Positions 33,686 through 41,689 of a DNA stretch of 64,000 bases are shown piece after piece. The translations under genes and the position numbers were made by a program. The notes under the pieces are model-generated. The model searched no databases. It had not been told where the DNA came from and saw only the letters and a list, made by a program, of their open reading frames with translations. Origin of the DNA: an uncultured Lachnospiraceae bacterium (GTDB taxonomy: Bacteria > Bacillota > Clostridia > Lachnospirales > Lachnospiraceae); the NCBI GenBank assembly GCA_910588825.1, contig CAJURF010000003.1, forward strand, positions 1 to 64,000, in the 5' to 3' direction. Positions within the stretch are counted from its first letter, which is position 1. Each line of letters begins with the position of its first letter.

Positions 33686-33980
33686 TCAATTATAAAACGT
33701 TTCCACAGCCTGCGCAATAAATTCTGCCGCAAAGTCTCTAGAGCGTGTCTTAAAAATGCTTTTTGTCCGATGTGCGTCACACTTGGTGGGAGATTTGTGC
33801 CAGATGAAGGGCGCATAGCGGGCTATGTAACCTGAATTTGGCACAAATATCACGCAAAGCGGGGCGTGCAGATGGCAGGAATGATTTTTCAGACACGCTC
33901 CAGTGCTTCGTCATCATAAAGCCGATATCCCGCCTGGCTTTTATCCGCAGGCAGCAGCAGACCAATATCGTATTTCCTCC
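33686..33980 (-). pseudogene. MerR-family (TipA-like) regulator remnant, split by a palindromic element
   Basis: Two coding scraps on the minus strand flank the 160-bp element at 33741-33900. Upstream (33901-33980) the frame reads YDIGLLLPADKSQAGYRLY then DDEALERV and stop, which is the second half of a MerR helix-turn-helix/wing (the usual RYYDxIGLLxP...GYRLY). Downstream (33686-33739) a frame reads RDFAAEFIAQAVETFYN and stop, like the end of a TipAS domain. About 200 residues between them, and the first 20, are gone. A promoter with an ACGCTGCGT palindrome of MerR type remains upstream at 34011-34028. Confidence 0.7.
33741..33900. repeat. 160-bp palindromic element (family A, MITE-like)
   Basis: Terminal inverted repeats GAGCGTGTCT (33741-33750) and AGACACGCTC (33891-33900) are perfect and extend imperfectly for 17 bases. 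Inside are ATTTGTGCCA / TGGCACAAAT (33793-33802, 33839-33848) and, at the centre, CATAGC / GCTATG. The whole element is one large imperfect palindrome with no coding capacity. No target duplication is visible. It replaces the middle of a MerR-type gene. Shorter relatives occur at 45329 and 51674. Confidence 0.75.
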
Positions 33981-34010
33981 CTGCTATTGACAATATTACT
34001 TTAAACTATG

Positions 34011-34028
34011 ACGCAGCGTGAATGTCAA
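34011..34028 (-). promoter_or_regulatory. Orphan MerR-type promoter
   Basis: On the minus strand TTGACA (34023-34028) is followed by the palindrome ACGCTGCGT (34011-34019), the arrangement of MerR-family autoregulated promoters in which the activator binds between -35 and -10. Its gene is now the remnant at 33686-33980. Confidence 0.5.
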
Positions 34029-34176
34029 CAGTTTTTTCTTTTTTGATTTGCAAAATAAATATTTGCATTTTCCATTTGACAATTGTATGCGAATCGAGTA
34101 TAATGTGATTATTCAATCCAACTTCACACTTTACATACCACCAGGAACGTCCTATTACGATAAGGAAGTGATAATT

Positions 34177-34446
34177 ATGGCATTAACCGGAGAAGATTTA
34201 GCGGAAATCTCTAAATTATTGGATGTGAAATTTGAGTCAGAACTGGCTCCCATAAAAAAGGACATCAAAAACATCAAACACGCTCTAGAAACCGATAAAA
34301 AAATCCAGCTTTCAGCAGAAAATTACGTTCCGGCAGCTTCCCGTTTTGAAGAAGCCTCATGTAAGATTAATTCCATGCAGTCTGACATCAATCTTCTGAA
34401 AAAAATAGTCACAGAACATTCAGAAAAAATCAGAAAATTAGCGTAG
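34177..34446 (+). CDS. Small helical/coiled-coil protein of unknown function
   Basis: 89 residues from the ATG at 34177 behind AAGGAAGTG; the open frame extends upstream without a ribosome site. MALTGEDLAEISKLLDVKF is followed by Lys-rich helices (APIKKDIKNIKHALE) and a C-terminal INLLKKIVTEHSEKIRKLA. Similar short proteins with runs of DIxxLK heptads are common and unnamed in Lachnospiraceae. It is soluble, with no signal peptide. Confidence 0.6.
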   Translation: MALTGEDLAEISKLLDVKFESELAPIKKDIKNIKHALETDKKIQLSAENYVPAASRFEEASCKINSMQSDINLLKKIVTEHSEKIRKLA

Positions 34447-34620
34447 GTTTTGAATCTTTCATAAAATGTAAAGCTGTGAAGTTCTCTTATATGTGTCTCA
34501 TAATCTCGTTTACTGTTTGAAATTTCGTTTTTTCGCAGTTCCCAATTATAGAATATCCGGTTTTAAATAGCAAATTTCATTTTATGCTGATGCGCGTTTA
34601 AAAATTTACGAGGAAAAATC

Positions 34621-35586
34621 ATGACAAACAGAGAAAAACTTCCAGCCTGCAGGCTGCTGCCGCTGATTTGTATCATTGTACTATCCTTAACAGCCTGCAG
34701 AGCTAAAGAGCTCAGAAACAGTACACTGAAAAAGGATTCTTACACCGTGGGAGTCGTGACAAAGTCAAGTACCAGTGAGTACTGGATGACAGTACAGCGG
34801 GGTATGGAGGCTGCTGCCGAGGAATTGGAAATGGATCTTATTTTTTTATCCCCCGATTCCGAAACGAACGAAGAAGCCCAGGTAAAGATGGTGCGGACAC
34901 TGCTCAAAAGGAACGTAGATGTCATCGCTGTCTCCCCCATTGATTCTTACGAAAAGCCCGAATACTATGATATGGCCAGGGAAAAAGGGATTCCCATTGT
35001 CTCTTATGATACAGGTTTTTCCGGACTGGAAGTTCCCTATATAGGAATCGACAATGAACAGGCAGGCCGCAAACTGGCACAGTATCTGGCAGAAGAAATG
35101 AACCACGAAGGAGAAGTGGGAATTGTCAGCGGCAGCCTGAAACAGATGAGCCACCGTCAGAGACTGGAGGGGTTCCTGGCATACATGGACACAGAACCTA
35201 AAATCCGTGTGGCCTTCACAGAGAGCGGATACAGCAATCTGCGCATGACAGAAAAGAAAGTCCGAAAAATCCGCAGAAAATATCCTTTGGTACAGGGGAT
35301 TATGGCAACCAGCGCAGTGACGGCAATTGGAATCACGGAAAGCATCCCAAAAGATCAGGTTAAAGTCGTATCAATCGATATACAGGAAGATGCCATGGAC
35401 GCTGTCCGTGACGGAACCATAAGCGCCCTGATCGCACAGTCCGGATACGAGATCGGTTATGAAACCATTCAATATATCCATGAGATTTTAACGGGAACTG
35501 TAGAAAATTCCGGTCAAATTCTGGATGCAGAACTTTTGACTAAACAAAATATAGAAACTTATAAAGACAGGAGCCCTCAGGAATGA
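34621..35586 (+). CDS. Sugar-binding lipoprotein, sensor component (RbsB/XylF-like)
   Basis: 321 residues. A lipoprotein signal peptide with lipobox LTAC (about 23-26) is followed by a periplasmic-binding-protein fold of the ribose/xylose class: YTVGVVTKSSTSEYWMTVQR, VDVIAVSPIDSYEK, IPIVSYDTGF, YIGIDNEQAGRKLAQYL, VKVVSIDIQEDAMDAVRDG. Its stop overlaps the start of the histidine kinase by 4 bases, and no ABC permease or ATPase is near. It is therefore probably a ligand-sensing subunit for the kinase, as XylFII is for LytS/YesN in Clostridium beijerinckii, rather than a transport protein. Confidence 0.85.
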   Translation: MTNREKLPACRLLPLICIIVLSLTACRAKELRNSTLKKDSYTVGVVTKSSTSEYWMTVQRGMEAAAEELEMDLIFLSPDSETNEEAQVKMVRTLLKRNVDVIAVSPIDSYEKPEYYDMAREKGIPIVSYDTGFSGLEVPYIGIDNEQAGRKLAQYLAEEMNHEGEVGIVSGSLKQMSHRQRLEGFLAYMDTEPKIRVAFTESGYSNLRMTEKKVRKIRRKYPLVQGIMATSAVTAIGITESIPKDQVKVVSIDIQEDAMDAVRDGTISALIAQSGYEIGYETIQYIHEILTGTVENSGQILDAELLTKQNIETYKDRSPQE

Positions 35587-37307
35587 AAAGTATCCGAAGC
35601 AAAGTATTCACTGCCATTTTACTGATTACCTTGTTTACATCATTGGCGGTAACCTTCCTCTTTTACCGCAAATCCGCACGGATGATTGAGGAAAATTACA
35701 GTAGTACACTTCATTCTAAAAATGTACGAACTGTAGAAAACCTGGATGAAATGCTGCGGAATATCTATCATATTAACATCAATGCTTCCTGCAGTCCACA
35801 GCTGCGGACAAACCTGCAGGCGTACCTCTCACATCCAGACGACGCTATCCTGGAACACTGTTCTGAACAGTTGAAAATTTTCAGCAGACAAAATACTTCC
35901 ATCAGCTCCATCTACCTTTTGATCCCAGAATACCGGGCCTTAGCCGCATCTGAAGATTACCCTGCCTGCAAAAAAGACATTGACGAAGCTGATATCAAAG
36001 CAATCATCCAGACAGCTGACAAAAATGCAGGCCCAGTACTGCTGGACGACCTGGCACATGAAGATTCTGTTACTCTTTCCTTTGTGGAGACTGTCACAGA
36101 CAAAAACCAAAATACAATCGGATACATTTTGTCCAATATAGATACACATTCCCTGTATTACCATTACATAGCCGGAATTGATGATGGTATGGTGAAGGAA
36201 GCCGTTCTGCTGAATCGGGAAAACAGAGTGATCGCCTCACTGGAACAATCCCCCGTTGGAAATCTCTACGTCAGAGCAGAAACATACCAGCCATGGATGG
36301 CAGAAAAAGAGCGGACCGGAATTGACAGGGAAAACTTGTACAGCTTCTATGAAGCCCCATTTTCCCAATGCCGCCTGTTTATCATCGCAGAAAAATCAGC
36401 TGTATTGGAAAATCTGATAGAAACACGGAGATATTTTTTCGGAGTCCTGATCATTTTTCTGATTTTGTCACTGCTCCCTGCCTTCTATCTTACCAACGCC
36501 ATCTACAGACCCCTGGGCCGGCTTACCTGTGCCATGCATAAAGTTACCCAGGGTGACCTGGATACCCGGGCAGAAATTGTCTCAAAAGACGAGATCGGTA
36601 TCCTGGCAGCCGATTTTAATCAGATGCTCTTCCGGATTGAAGAACTGATCCACCAGCTTCTGGGGGAAGAAAAGCAGCGCAAGGACGCTGAACTGGAAGC
36701 ACTCCAGTACCAGATCACGCCCCATTTTATGTATAACACATTAAACGCAATCAAATGTTCTGCCATCCTGAAAGGTGAACAGGAACTGGGACAGATAATC
36801 GGAGGGTTCATTGAACTGCTCCAGGCATGTATCAATAAAAAAGGTGCCTTTTTAACTGTGGCAGAAGATATCCACATCCTGGAAAACTATATCCGCCTCC
36901 AGGAATTCCGATATGGCAGCCACTTCCATGTGCAATACCAGATTGCCCCTGAGACAAGAGAGTGCCTGATTCCCAGACTTGTACTGCAGCCACTGGTGGA
37001 AAATGCGCTTCTTCACGGCATTGATATCAAGACCAGGGACAGCCGGCTGGTGATCATTTCTGAAGCAGCTGACGACATCTTATATTTGAAAGTAAAAGAC
37101 AACGGAAGAGGCATGACCCAGGAACAAATTGATACCCTGCTCAACAGCAAGACTCCCAAGACAAAAGGATTAACAGCAGTGGGAATTCCCAATGTGCGCG
37201 ACAGGCTGAGATTATATTACGGTGACCGCGCAGGAATTACATACGAAAGCGGTAAAGATGGGACAACAGCAGTCATCTGTCTCCCCCTGTCCCGTTCCGA
37301 ATTCTAA
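35583..37307 (+). CDS. YesM/LytS-like sensor histidine kinase
   Basis: 574 residues. Transmembrane helix 1 is at about 8-27, an extracellular sensor region runs to about 280, helix 2 is at about 282-302, a HAMP domain follows (about 303-356: YRPLGRLTCAMHKVTQGD), then the His_kinase domain with QITPHFMYNTLNAIKC (phospho-His near 380) and an ATPase domain (PLVENALLHGI, VKDNGRGM, GIPNVRDRLRLYYG). The gene is translationally coupled to the binding lipoprotein. The extracellular region presumably contacts that lipoprotein. The cognate regulator is the YesN-like gene at 39237. Confidence 0.92.
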   Translation: MKSIRSKVFTAILLITLFTSLAVTFLFYRKSARMIEENYSSTLHSKNVRTVENLDEMLRNIYHININASCSPQLRTNLQAYLSHPDDAILEHCSEQLKIFSRQNTSISSIYLLIPEYRALAASEDYPACKKDIDEADIKAIIQTADKNAGPVLLDDLAHEDSVTLSFVETVTDKNQNTIGYILSNIDTHSLYYHYIAGIDDGMVKEAVLLNRENRVIASLEQSPVGNLYVRAETYQPWMAEKERTGIDRENLYSFYEAPFSQCRLFIIAEKSAVLENLIETRRYFFGVLIIFLILSLLPAFYLTNAIYRPLGRLTCAMHKVTQGDLDTRAEIVSKDEIGILAADFNQMLFRIEELIHQLLGEEKQRKDAELEALQYQITPHFMYNTLNAIKCSAILKGEQELGQIIGGFIELLQACINKKGAFLTVAEDIHILENYIRLQEFRYGSHFHVQYQIAPETRECLIPRLVLQPLVENALLHGIDIKTRDSRLVIISEAADDILYLKVKDNGRGMTQEQIDTLLNSKTPKTKGLTAVGIPNVRDRLRLYYGDRAGITYESGKDGTTAVICLPLSRSEF

Positions 37308-37372
37308 GCGTCTGATAATTTGTGCCGGTTATTCCTGAATGATTTCCAAAAATAATACAACTTTGATAAACC

Positions 37373-37452
37373 CTGTCGAATCCTGTCAAAATAAAAAACT
37401 GTCAAACCTAAAGAAAATACCCTCTCCAGCAAAAAGCTCCTTTTTGTATAAT
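37373..37452 (+). promoter_or_regulatory. Transporter promoter with three direct repeats
   Basis: CTGTCGAA (37373-37380), CTGTCAAA (37383-37390) and CTGTCAAA (37399-37406) are direct repeats spaced 10 and 16 bases apart, upstream of a TATAAT (37447-37452) that has no good -35 box. That is the layout expected of an activator-dependent promoter, and AraC-type regulators such as the YesN-like protein bind direct repeats. Confidence 0.55.
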
Positions 37453-37484
37453 ATAACTATAAATACAGAAAGGAGATTCAAATT

Positions 37485-39122
37485 ATGTGGTTAACTGTAA
37501 TTGAGTTTGTCTTATTTACAGTATTTGTAGCAATCCTTTCCTGGTACAAAACAAGAAATGAAGACTTATCTTCCAAGGAAGGATATTTTCTGGCAGGGCG
37601 GGGGCTTCCGGGCATTGTAATCGCCGGCTCTTTGATGATGACCAATCTGTCAGCAGAACAATTGGTAGGCACCAATGGCCAGGCGTTTTCCGGCTCCATG
37701 AGCACCATGGCATGGGAGGCCACCTCCGGTTTCGCACTGCTGGTTCTTGCTTTTGTGATTCTTCCCCGCTTCTTAAAAGGAGGCGTGGCAACCATCCCGG
37801 AATTTTATCAAATGCGTTATGATACCTTTACTATGCGGATGTTCTCCTGCATGTTCTTAATTGCCTATGTGGTTACCATGCTGCCCACGATTTTGTATTC
37901 CGGCTCTGTGGCCCTTGTGAAAATTTTTAATGTGGAGGAGATCTTTGGCCTCAATTACTTCTGGGCAATTCTGATTGTCTGTTTTTCTACTGGTATCATC
38001 GGTATGGCATACTCTGTATTCGGAGGCTTGAAAGCAGTGGCCTATTCAGATACCATCAACGGTGTGGGCCTGATCATCGGCGGCTTTGCCGTACCCATCC
38101 TGGGCATCCTTGCCCTTGGAAAACTGGCTGGAGGCGACGGCAGTTTCGGAGCCGGTCTGCACTACCTGCTGACCAGCACACCGGAAAAAATGAATGCATG
38201 GGCTCCCCCCACATCAGTGGCTCCTTATGTGCCATGGCCCTTGCTGTTTACGGGCATGTTCGTAAATAACATGTTTTACTGGGCTACTAACCAGTCCATC
38301 ATCCAGCGTTCTCTTGGCGGAAAAAACCTTGCAGAAGCACAAAAAGGTGCCATCTGGGCAGGCTTCTTCAAATGCCTGGACGTATTTGTAATCGTTCTCC
38401 CGGGGATTATCGCCTACCAGCTGCTGACTGCCCAAAGTTCCATTGACACTTCTGTAGGTTCCGCCGGCGACCAGGCATATCCCCTGCTGGTGATGGAAGT
38501 AATGCCCACAGTAATCATGGGATTTTTCGCGGCAGTTATGTTCGGTGCGATCCTGTCCTCTTTTAACTCTGTGCTGAATTCCTCATCCACAATTTTTGCG
38601 CTGGATTTCTGGCAGCCCATCTGGGGAAAAGATGCTGATGCGGAAAAAGCCGTGAAAGTAGGGAAAAATTTTGGTCTGATCGTCGGTCTTGTAGCAATCA
38701 TCATATCACCTTTTGTCATGTACTTTGGCACAGGTATTATGAACTTTATCAACGAATGCTGGGGATTCTTCTCCATGCCCATTCTGCTGGCCGTACTGTT
38801 CGGCCTGCTGAGCAAAAAGGCACCGTCCATTGCACCGAAAATTACCGTCCCTGTACATATTATAATCTATGGTGCTACCAAAGTGATTCCATTTTGTCAG
38901 AAATGGCATTACCTATACTGGGTGTTCCTGTGTTTTGTCATTGAATCTTTGATTTATCTGGCCTGTATTAAGATATGCCCCCGTGAAACTGAATGGGAAA
39001 TGCCGGATGCAAAAGTTATGGATATGACACCATGGAAAACCGGAAAGCTCTGGGCCGGGGTAGGTGTGGCAGTGATTATTGTCATGTATGTGATCTGCTC
39101 ACCTCTGGTTCTGGGCGCTTGA
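37485..39122 (+). CDS. Sodium:solute symporter (SSS family, SglT-like)
   Basis: 545 residues with 13-14 transmembrane helices. Family phrases are EGYFLAGRGLPGIVIAGSLM, NLSAEQLVGTNGQAFSGSM, GMAYSVFGGLKAVAYSDTIN and SFNSVLNSSSTIFALDFWQP. SSS members bring sugars, sugar acids or myo-inositol in with sodium. The gene sits between the kinase and regulator genes of a sugar-sensing system and has direct repeats in its promoter, so it is the probable regulated target. A strong AGGAG site precedes the ATG. Confidence 0.93.
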   Translation: MWLTVIEFVLFTVFVAILSWYKTRNEDLSSKEGYFLAGRGLPGIVIAGSLMMTNLSAEQLVGTNGQAFSGSMSTMAWEATSGFALLVLAFVILPRFLKGGVATIPEFYQMRYDTFTMRMFSCMFLIAYVVTMLPTILYSGSVALVKIFNVEEIFGLNYFWAILIVCFSTGIIGMAYSVFGGLKAVAYSDTINGVGLIIGGFAVPILGILALGKLAGGDGSFGAGLHYLLTSTPEKMNAWAPPTSVAPYVPWPLLFTGMFVNNMFYWATNQSIIQRSLGGKNLAEAQKGAIWAGFFKCLDVFVIVLPGIIAYQLLTAQSSIDTSVGSAGDQAYPLLVMEVMPTVIMGFFAAVMFGAILSSFNSVLNSSSTIFALDFWQPIWGKDADAEKAVKVGKNFGLIVGLVAIIISPFVMYFGTGIMNFINECWGFFSMPILLAVLFGLLSKKAPSIAPKITVPVHIIIYGATKVIPFCQKWHYLYWVFLCFVIESLIYLACIKICPRETEWEMPDAKVMDMTPWKTGKLWAGVGVAVIIVMYVICSPLVLGA

Positions 39123-39149
39123 AAGCCGCCTTTTTAGCACCGCTGTATC

Positions 39150-39178
39150 TTGTACGCTTTTGAAGATTATGCTATGAT
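39150..39178 (+). promoter_or_regulatory. Promoter of the YesN-like regulator gene
   Basis: TTGTAC (39150-39155) and TATGAT (39173-39178) with a 17-base spacer. The regulator therefore has its own, probably constitutive, transcription start. Confidence 0.5.
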
Positions 39179-39236
39179 GTCCCCATGAACAAACACAATG
39201 AGAGGGGGCTGAATCCATATGCCCGAGGAAACGGAA

Positions 39237-40817
39237 ATGATTCAGACTATTATTGTAGATGATGATTTTCTGGTACGCAACTATCTAAAGCAGCTGAATG
39301 CATGGGAAAAAGCCGGATATCAAATCACCGCAGATGCACGGGACGGGGAAGAAGCTCTGGAAATTGCGGACCGGCTGAAACCGGATGTGATTTTCACAGA
39401 TATCTCCATGCCCCTGGTAAACGGCATCGAGTTCATTCAGAAAATACGTAAAAAAAATAAAACCGTCTATATTGCCGCACTCAGCTGCCATGATGATTTC
39501 GAATACGTAAAAGAAGCCATGAGACAGGGTGCCGACGAATACGTACTAAAACATTCCCTGGATGAAGACAGCCTATACGAAATGCTGCTGACCATCCGCA
39601 GACAACTGCAAAGCCGAAAGGAAAAGGCCAAAGAAGATAACCACACACAGCGCCTTATTGAAATGGGCCGGCATTCTCTGAAATATTATTATTTTAACAG
39701 CCTATTAGCGGGAAACCTTCGTCCCGAAGAGAGAGAACAGCGTAGAAAGGAAGCCGGTATCCAGGGAAAATACATAAACAGCGCTGTAATCAATCTATTG
39801 ATTCCCAAATGGACAGAATTGAAAAACAGCCTCTCTGAAATGGAATTAGAACAATACAGCCAGGACTTTCTGCAAAAGCTGTCGAAAGAAGTAAAAATCC
39901 AGAAAGATAATTCCTCATATACAGAATGTATCTATCTGGGAGAGGGGATCTTCTGCTGTTTCGCGGATATGTCAGAACTTCGCCGCAGCAGTTTGATGAA
40001 ACAAAAACTCACCAGCCTGGCCACGGCATGTCTTCGCTGCTGTGAAAAAGAAATTTATTCTTTCAGTATCGGCGTGAGCAGTATCTGTTTTGGCAGCGAA
40101 GGAATCCGTCAGGCATACCAACAGGCAAGAGAAATGATTAAAATCGGCTTTTATGTGAAAAAGAGCATCTTATATTATGAAGAATACCCTGAAGCCGGGA
40201 AAACGCTTCCCCAGGAGGCTGAGTCACTCCTGAATCACGCACCGTCCTATTTGAAACATCAGCAGTATGCCCTTATAAAAGAAGAATTCCTAAAGGTCAT
40301 AGATGCAGCAAAAAGACAATATACAGACAGCCGGCTGCTTCTTCACTGGCTGAAATCGCTGGACAGCCGGCTTCACGTGGAGCGCACTTCAGAACAATAC
40401 GCCCAGATCGTACAAATCGAACAGCTTATGGACATCTGCAAAGAATATCAGGGCCAGCTTATCTCCATCAGAAAATCGGCACTCCCCGAAAATACCAGCC
40501 AGGGCGTGCGGCTGGCAGTTCACTATCTGCACTCTCATTACCGGGAACAGGTGGGATTGACAGAAACCGCGGCAGCAGCAGGACTCAATCCTTCTTACCT
40601 AAGTTATATTTTTAAACAGGAACTGGGGATTGGGTTTTCTGCTTATCTTCTAGACTTGAGGATGAAATATGCCATGGAATTGCTGCAAAACACCAATGAA
40701 AAGATGAAAGATGTGGCATCTATGGCAGGATTTAATGATTATCACTATTTTTCAAAAGCTTTTAAAAAGGTGACAGGGGTCAGTCCTGCTAATTATCGGA
40801 AATCATCTTCTGGTTAA
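39237..40817 (+). CDS. YesN-like response regulator with AraC-type DNA-binding domain
   Basis: 526 residues. A receiver domain (1-125) has IIVDDDFLVR, PDVIFTDISMP with the phospho-acceptor Asp and the VLKHS lysine. A long helical linker is followed by a C-terminal AraC helix-turn-helix pair (about 425-525: TETAAAAGLNPSYLSYIFKQ, MKDVASMAGFNDYHYFSKAF and KKVTGVSPANYRK). I chose the ATG at 39237, behind GAGGAAACGGAA, giving MIQTIIVDDD; the ATG at 39219 is an alternative with GGGGG upstream. It is the partner of the kinase at 35583 and the likely activator of the symporter. Confidence 0.92.
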   Translation: MIQTIIVDDDFLVRNYLKQLNAWEKAGYQITADARDGEEALEIADRLKPDVIFTDISMPLVNGIEFIQKIRKKNKTVYIAALSCHDDFEYVKEAMRQGADEYVLKHSLDEDSLYEMLLTIRRQLQSRKEKAKEDNHTQRLIEMGRHSLKYYYFNSLLAGNLRPEEREQRRKEAGIQGKYINSAVINLLIPKWTELKNSLSEMELEQYSQDFLQKLSKEVKIQKDNSSYTECIYLGEGIFCCFADMSELRRSSLMKQKLTSLATACLRCCEKEIYSFSIGVSSICFGSEGIRQAYQQAREMIKIGFYVKKSILYYEEYPEAGKTLPQEAESLLNHAPSYLKHQQYALIKEEFLKVIDAAKRQYTDSRLLLHWLKSLDSRLHVERTSEQYAQIVQIEQLMDICKEYQGQLISIRKSALPENTSQGVRLAVHYLHSHYREQVGLTETAAAAGLNPSYLSYIFKQELGIGFSAYLLDLRMKYAMELLQNTNEKMKDVASMAGFNDYHYFSKAFKKVTGVSPANYRKSSSG

Positions 40818-41014
40818 AGTGATTCTGCGTACGAATATGGCGCTTATTTGTGCATATTGTATGATTTTCGTTTTGATATTTATATTATTTTACTAAATCC
40901 AAAAGCATTTTTGGAAAAAAACCGTCGTTTTATAACTGGATTTTCTGATTGAATCATGTTATCCTGTCACTGTTAAGATAGATATTAAGAGCAGATGGAT
41001 AGGAAGTGATCATA

Positions 41015-41110
41015 ATGTTGCGTAAAATATTTCAGGGACTTGTCAACGCCCGTTTTCAGGCATTGAGCAGTATGAACTATGAACTGCAGCGCCGCTGTAC
41101 CACCAGATAA
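41015..41110 (+). CDS. Possible 31-residue small protein upstream of yjbQ
   Basis: An ATG at 41015 behind GGAAGTGAT opens a 31-codon frame reading MLRKIFQGLVNARFQALSSM then NYELQRRCTTR and stop. It is basic and amphipathic and ends 39 bases before the YjbQ start. Proper spacing of the ribosome site is the only positive evidence. It could be a small protein, a leader peptide or chance. Confidence 0.4.
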   Translation: MLRKIFQGLVNARFQALSSMNYELQRRCTTR

Positions 41111-41149
41111 AGAAAATTGCTTTCTGCCAGAGGAAGGAGGTATCCACTC

Positions 41150-41602
41150 ATGGCAGTTTATACAAAAACAAAAGATTACCACACAAAAGCCCATATGGGC
41201 ATGATCGACGTTACAAAAGATTTCCAGGCGGCAGTCACAGAAGCCTGTGAAAAGCATCATATCAGCGCCGGAATTATCACAGGTTTCACCACCGGAGGTG
41301 TGGCCGGACTCACAACACTTGAATTTGAACCTGGAATGGTGACGAAAGATCTAAAGGAAGCTATGGACGTTTTTTCTCCTTACCGCGATAAAGACGGCCG
41401 TGTTATCCATTATAAGCACCATGACACCTGGCACGATGACAACGGCTCCAGCCATATTAAATCTGCACTTCTCTCGCCGTTTATTACCATCCCATTCGTG
41501 GATGGCCGCATTACAATCGGACCCTGGCAGAATCTGACCTTGGTTGAGTGTGATACCAGAGACCGGCATCGGGAGATTGTTTTTCAGGTTATGGGAGAAT
41601 AA
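41150..41602 (+). CDS. YjbQ/UPF0047 family protein
   Basis: 150 residues from an ATG behind AGGAGG. Conserved parts are GIITGFTTGGVAGLTTLEFE, HDTWHDDNGSSHIKSALL and PWQNLTLVECD, with the His/Asp cluster of this family. YjbQ proteins have weak thiamine-phosphate synthase activity in vitro; their true role is unclear. It is the end of a short plus-strand unit and is followed by a hairpin. Confidence 0.88.
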   Translation: MAVYTKTKDYHTKAHMGMIDVTKDFQAAVTEACEKHHISAGIITGFTTGGVAGLTTLEFEPGMVTKDLKEAMDVFSPYRDKDGRVIHYKHHDTWHDDNGSSHIKSALLSPFITIPFVDGRITIGPWQNLTLVECDTRDRHREIVFQVMGE

Positions 41603-41627
41603 TCACCAGTGTAATTTTGTAAATCTT

Positions 41628-41683
41628 CGGCCTCCGTTGATAAGTTATGTCTAAGTAACTGCATGACTGGTCAGCGAAGGCCG
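41628..41683. terminator. Long hairpin between yjbQ and the enzyme I gene
   Basis: CGGCCTCCGTTGA (41628-41640) pairs with TCAGCGAAGGCCG (41671-41683) with one mismatch and one wobble. It lies between convergent genes and has only a weak T run. Confidence 0.5.
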
Positions 41684-41689
41684 CTGTTG

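Noticed and set aside
33583..33816. 78-codon N-terminal extension of the DUF3786-like gene
   Set aside because: It reads through the family B repeat, the MerR remnant and part of the palindromic element, and the family-like sequence starts only at 33582.
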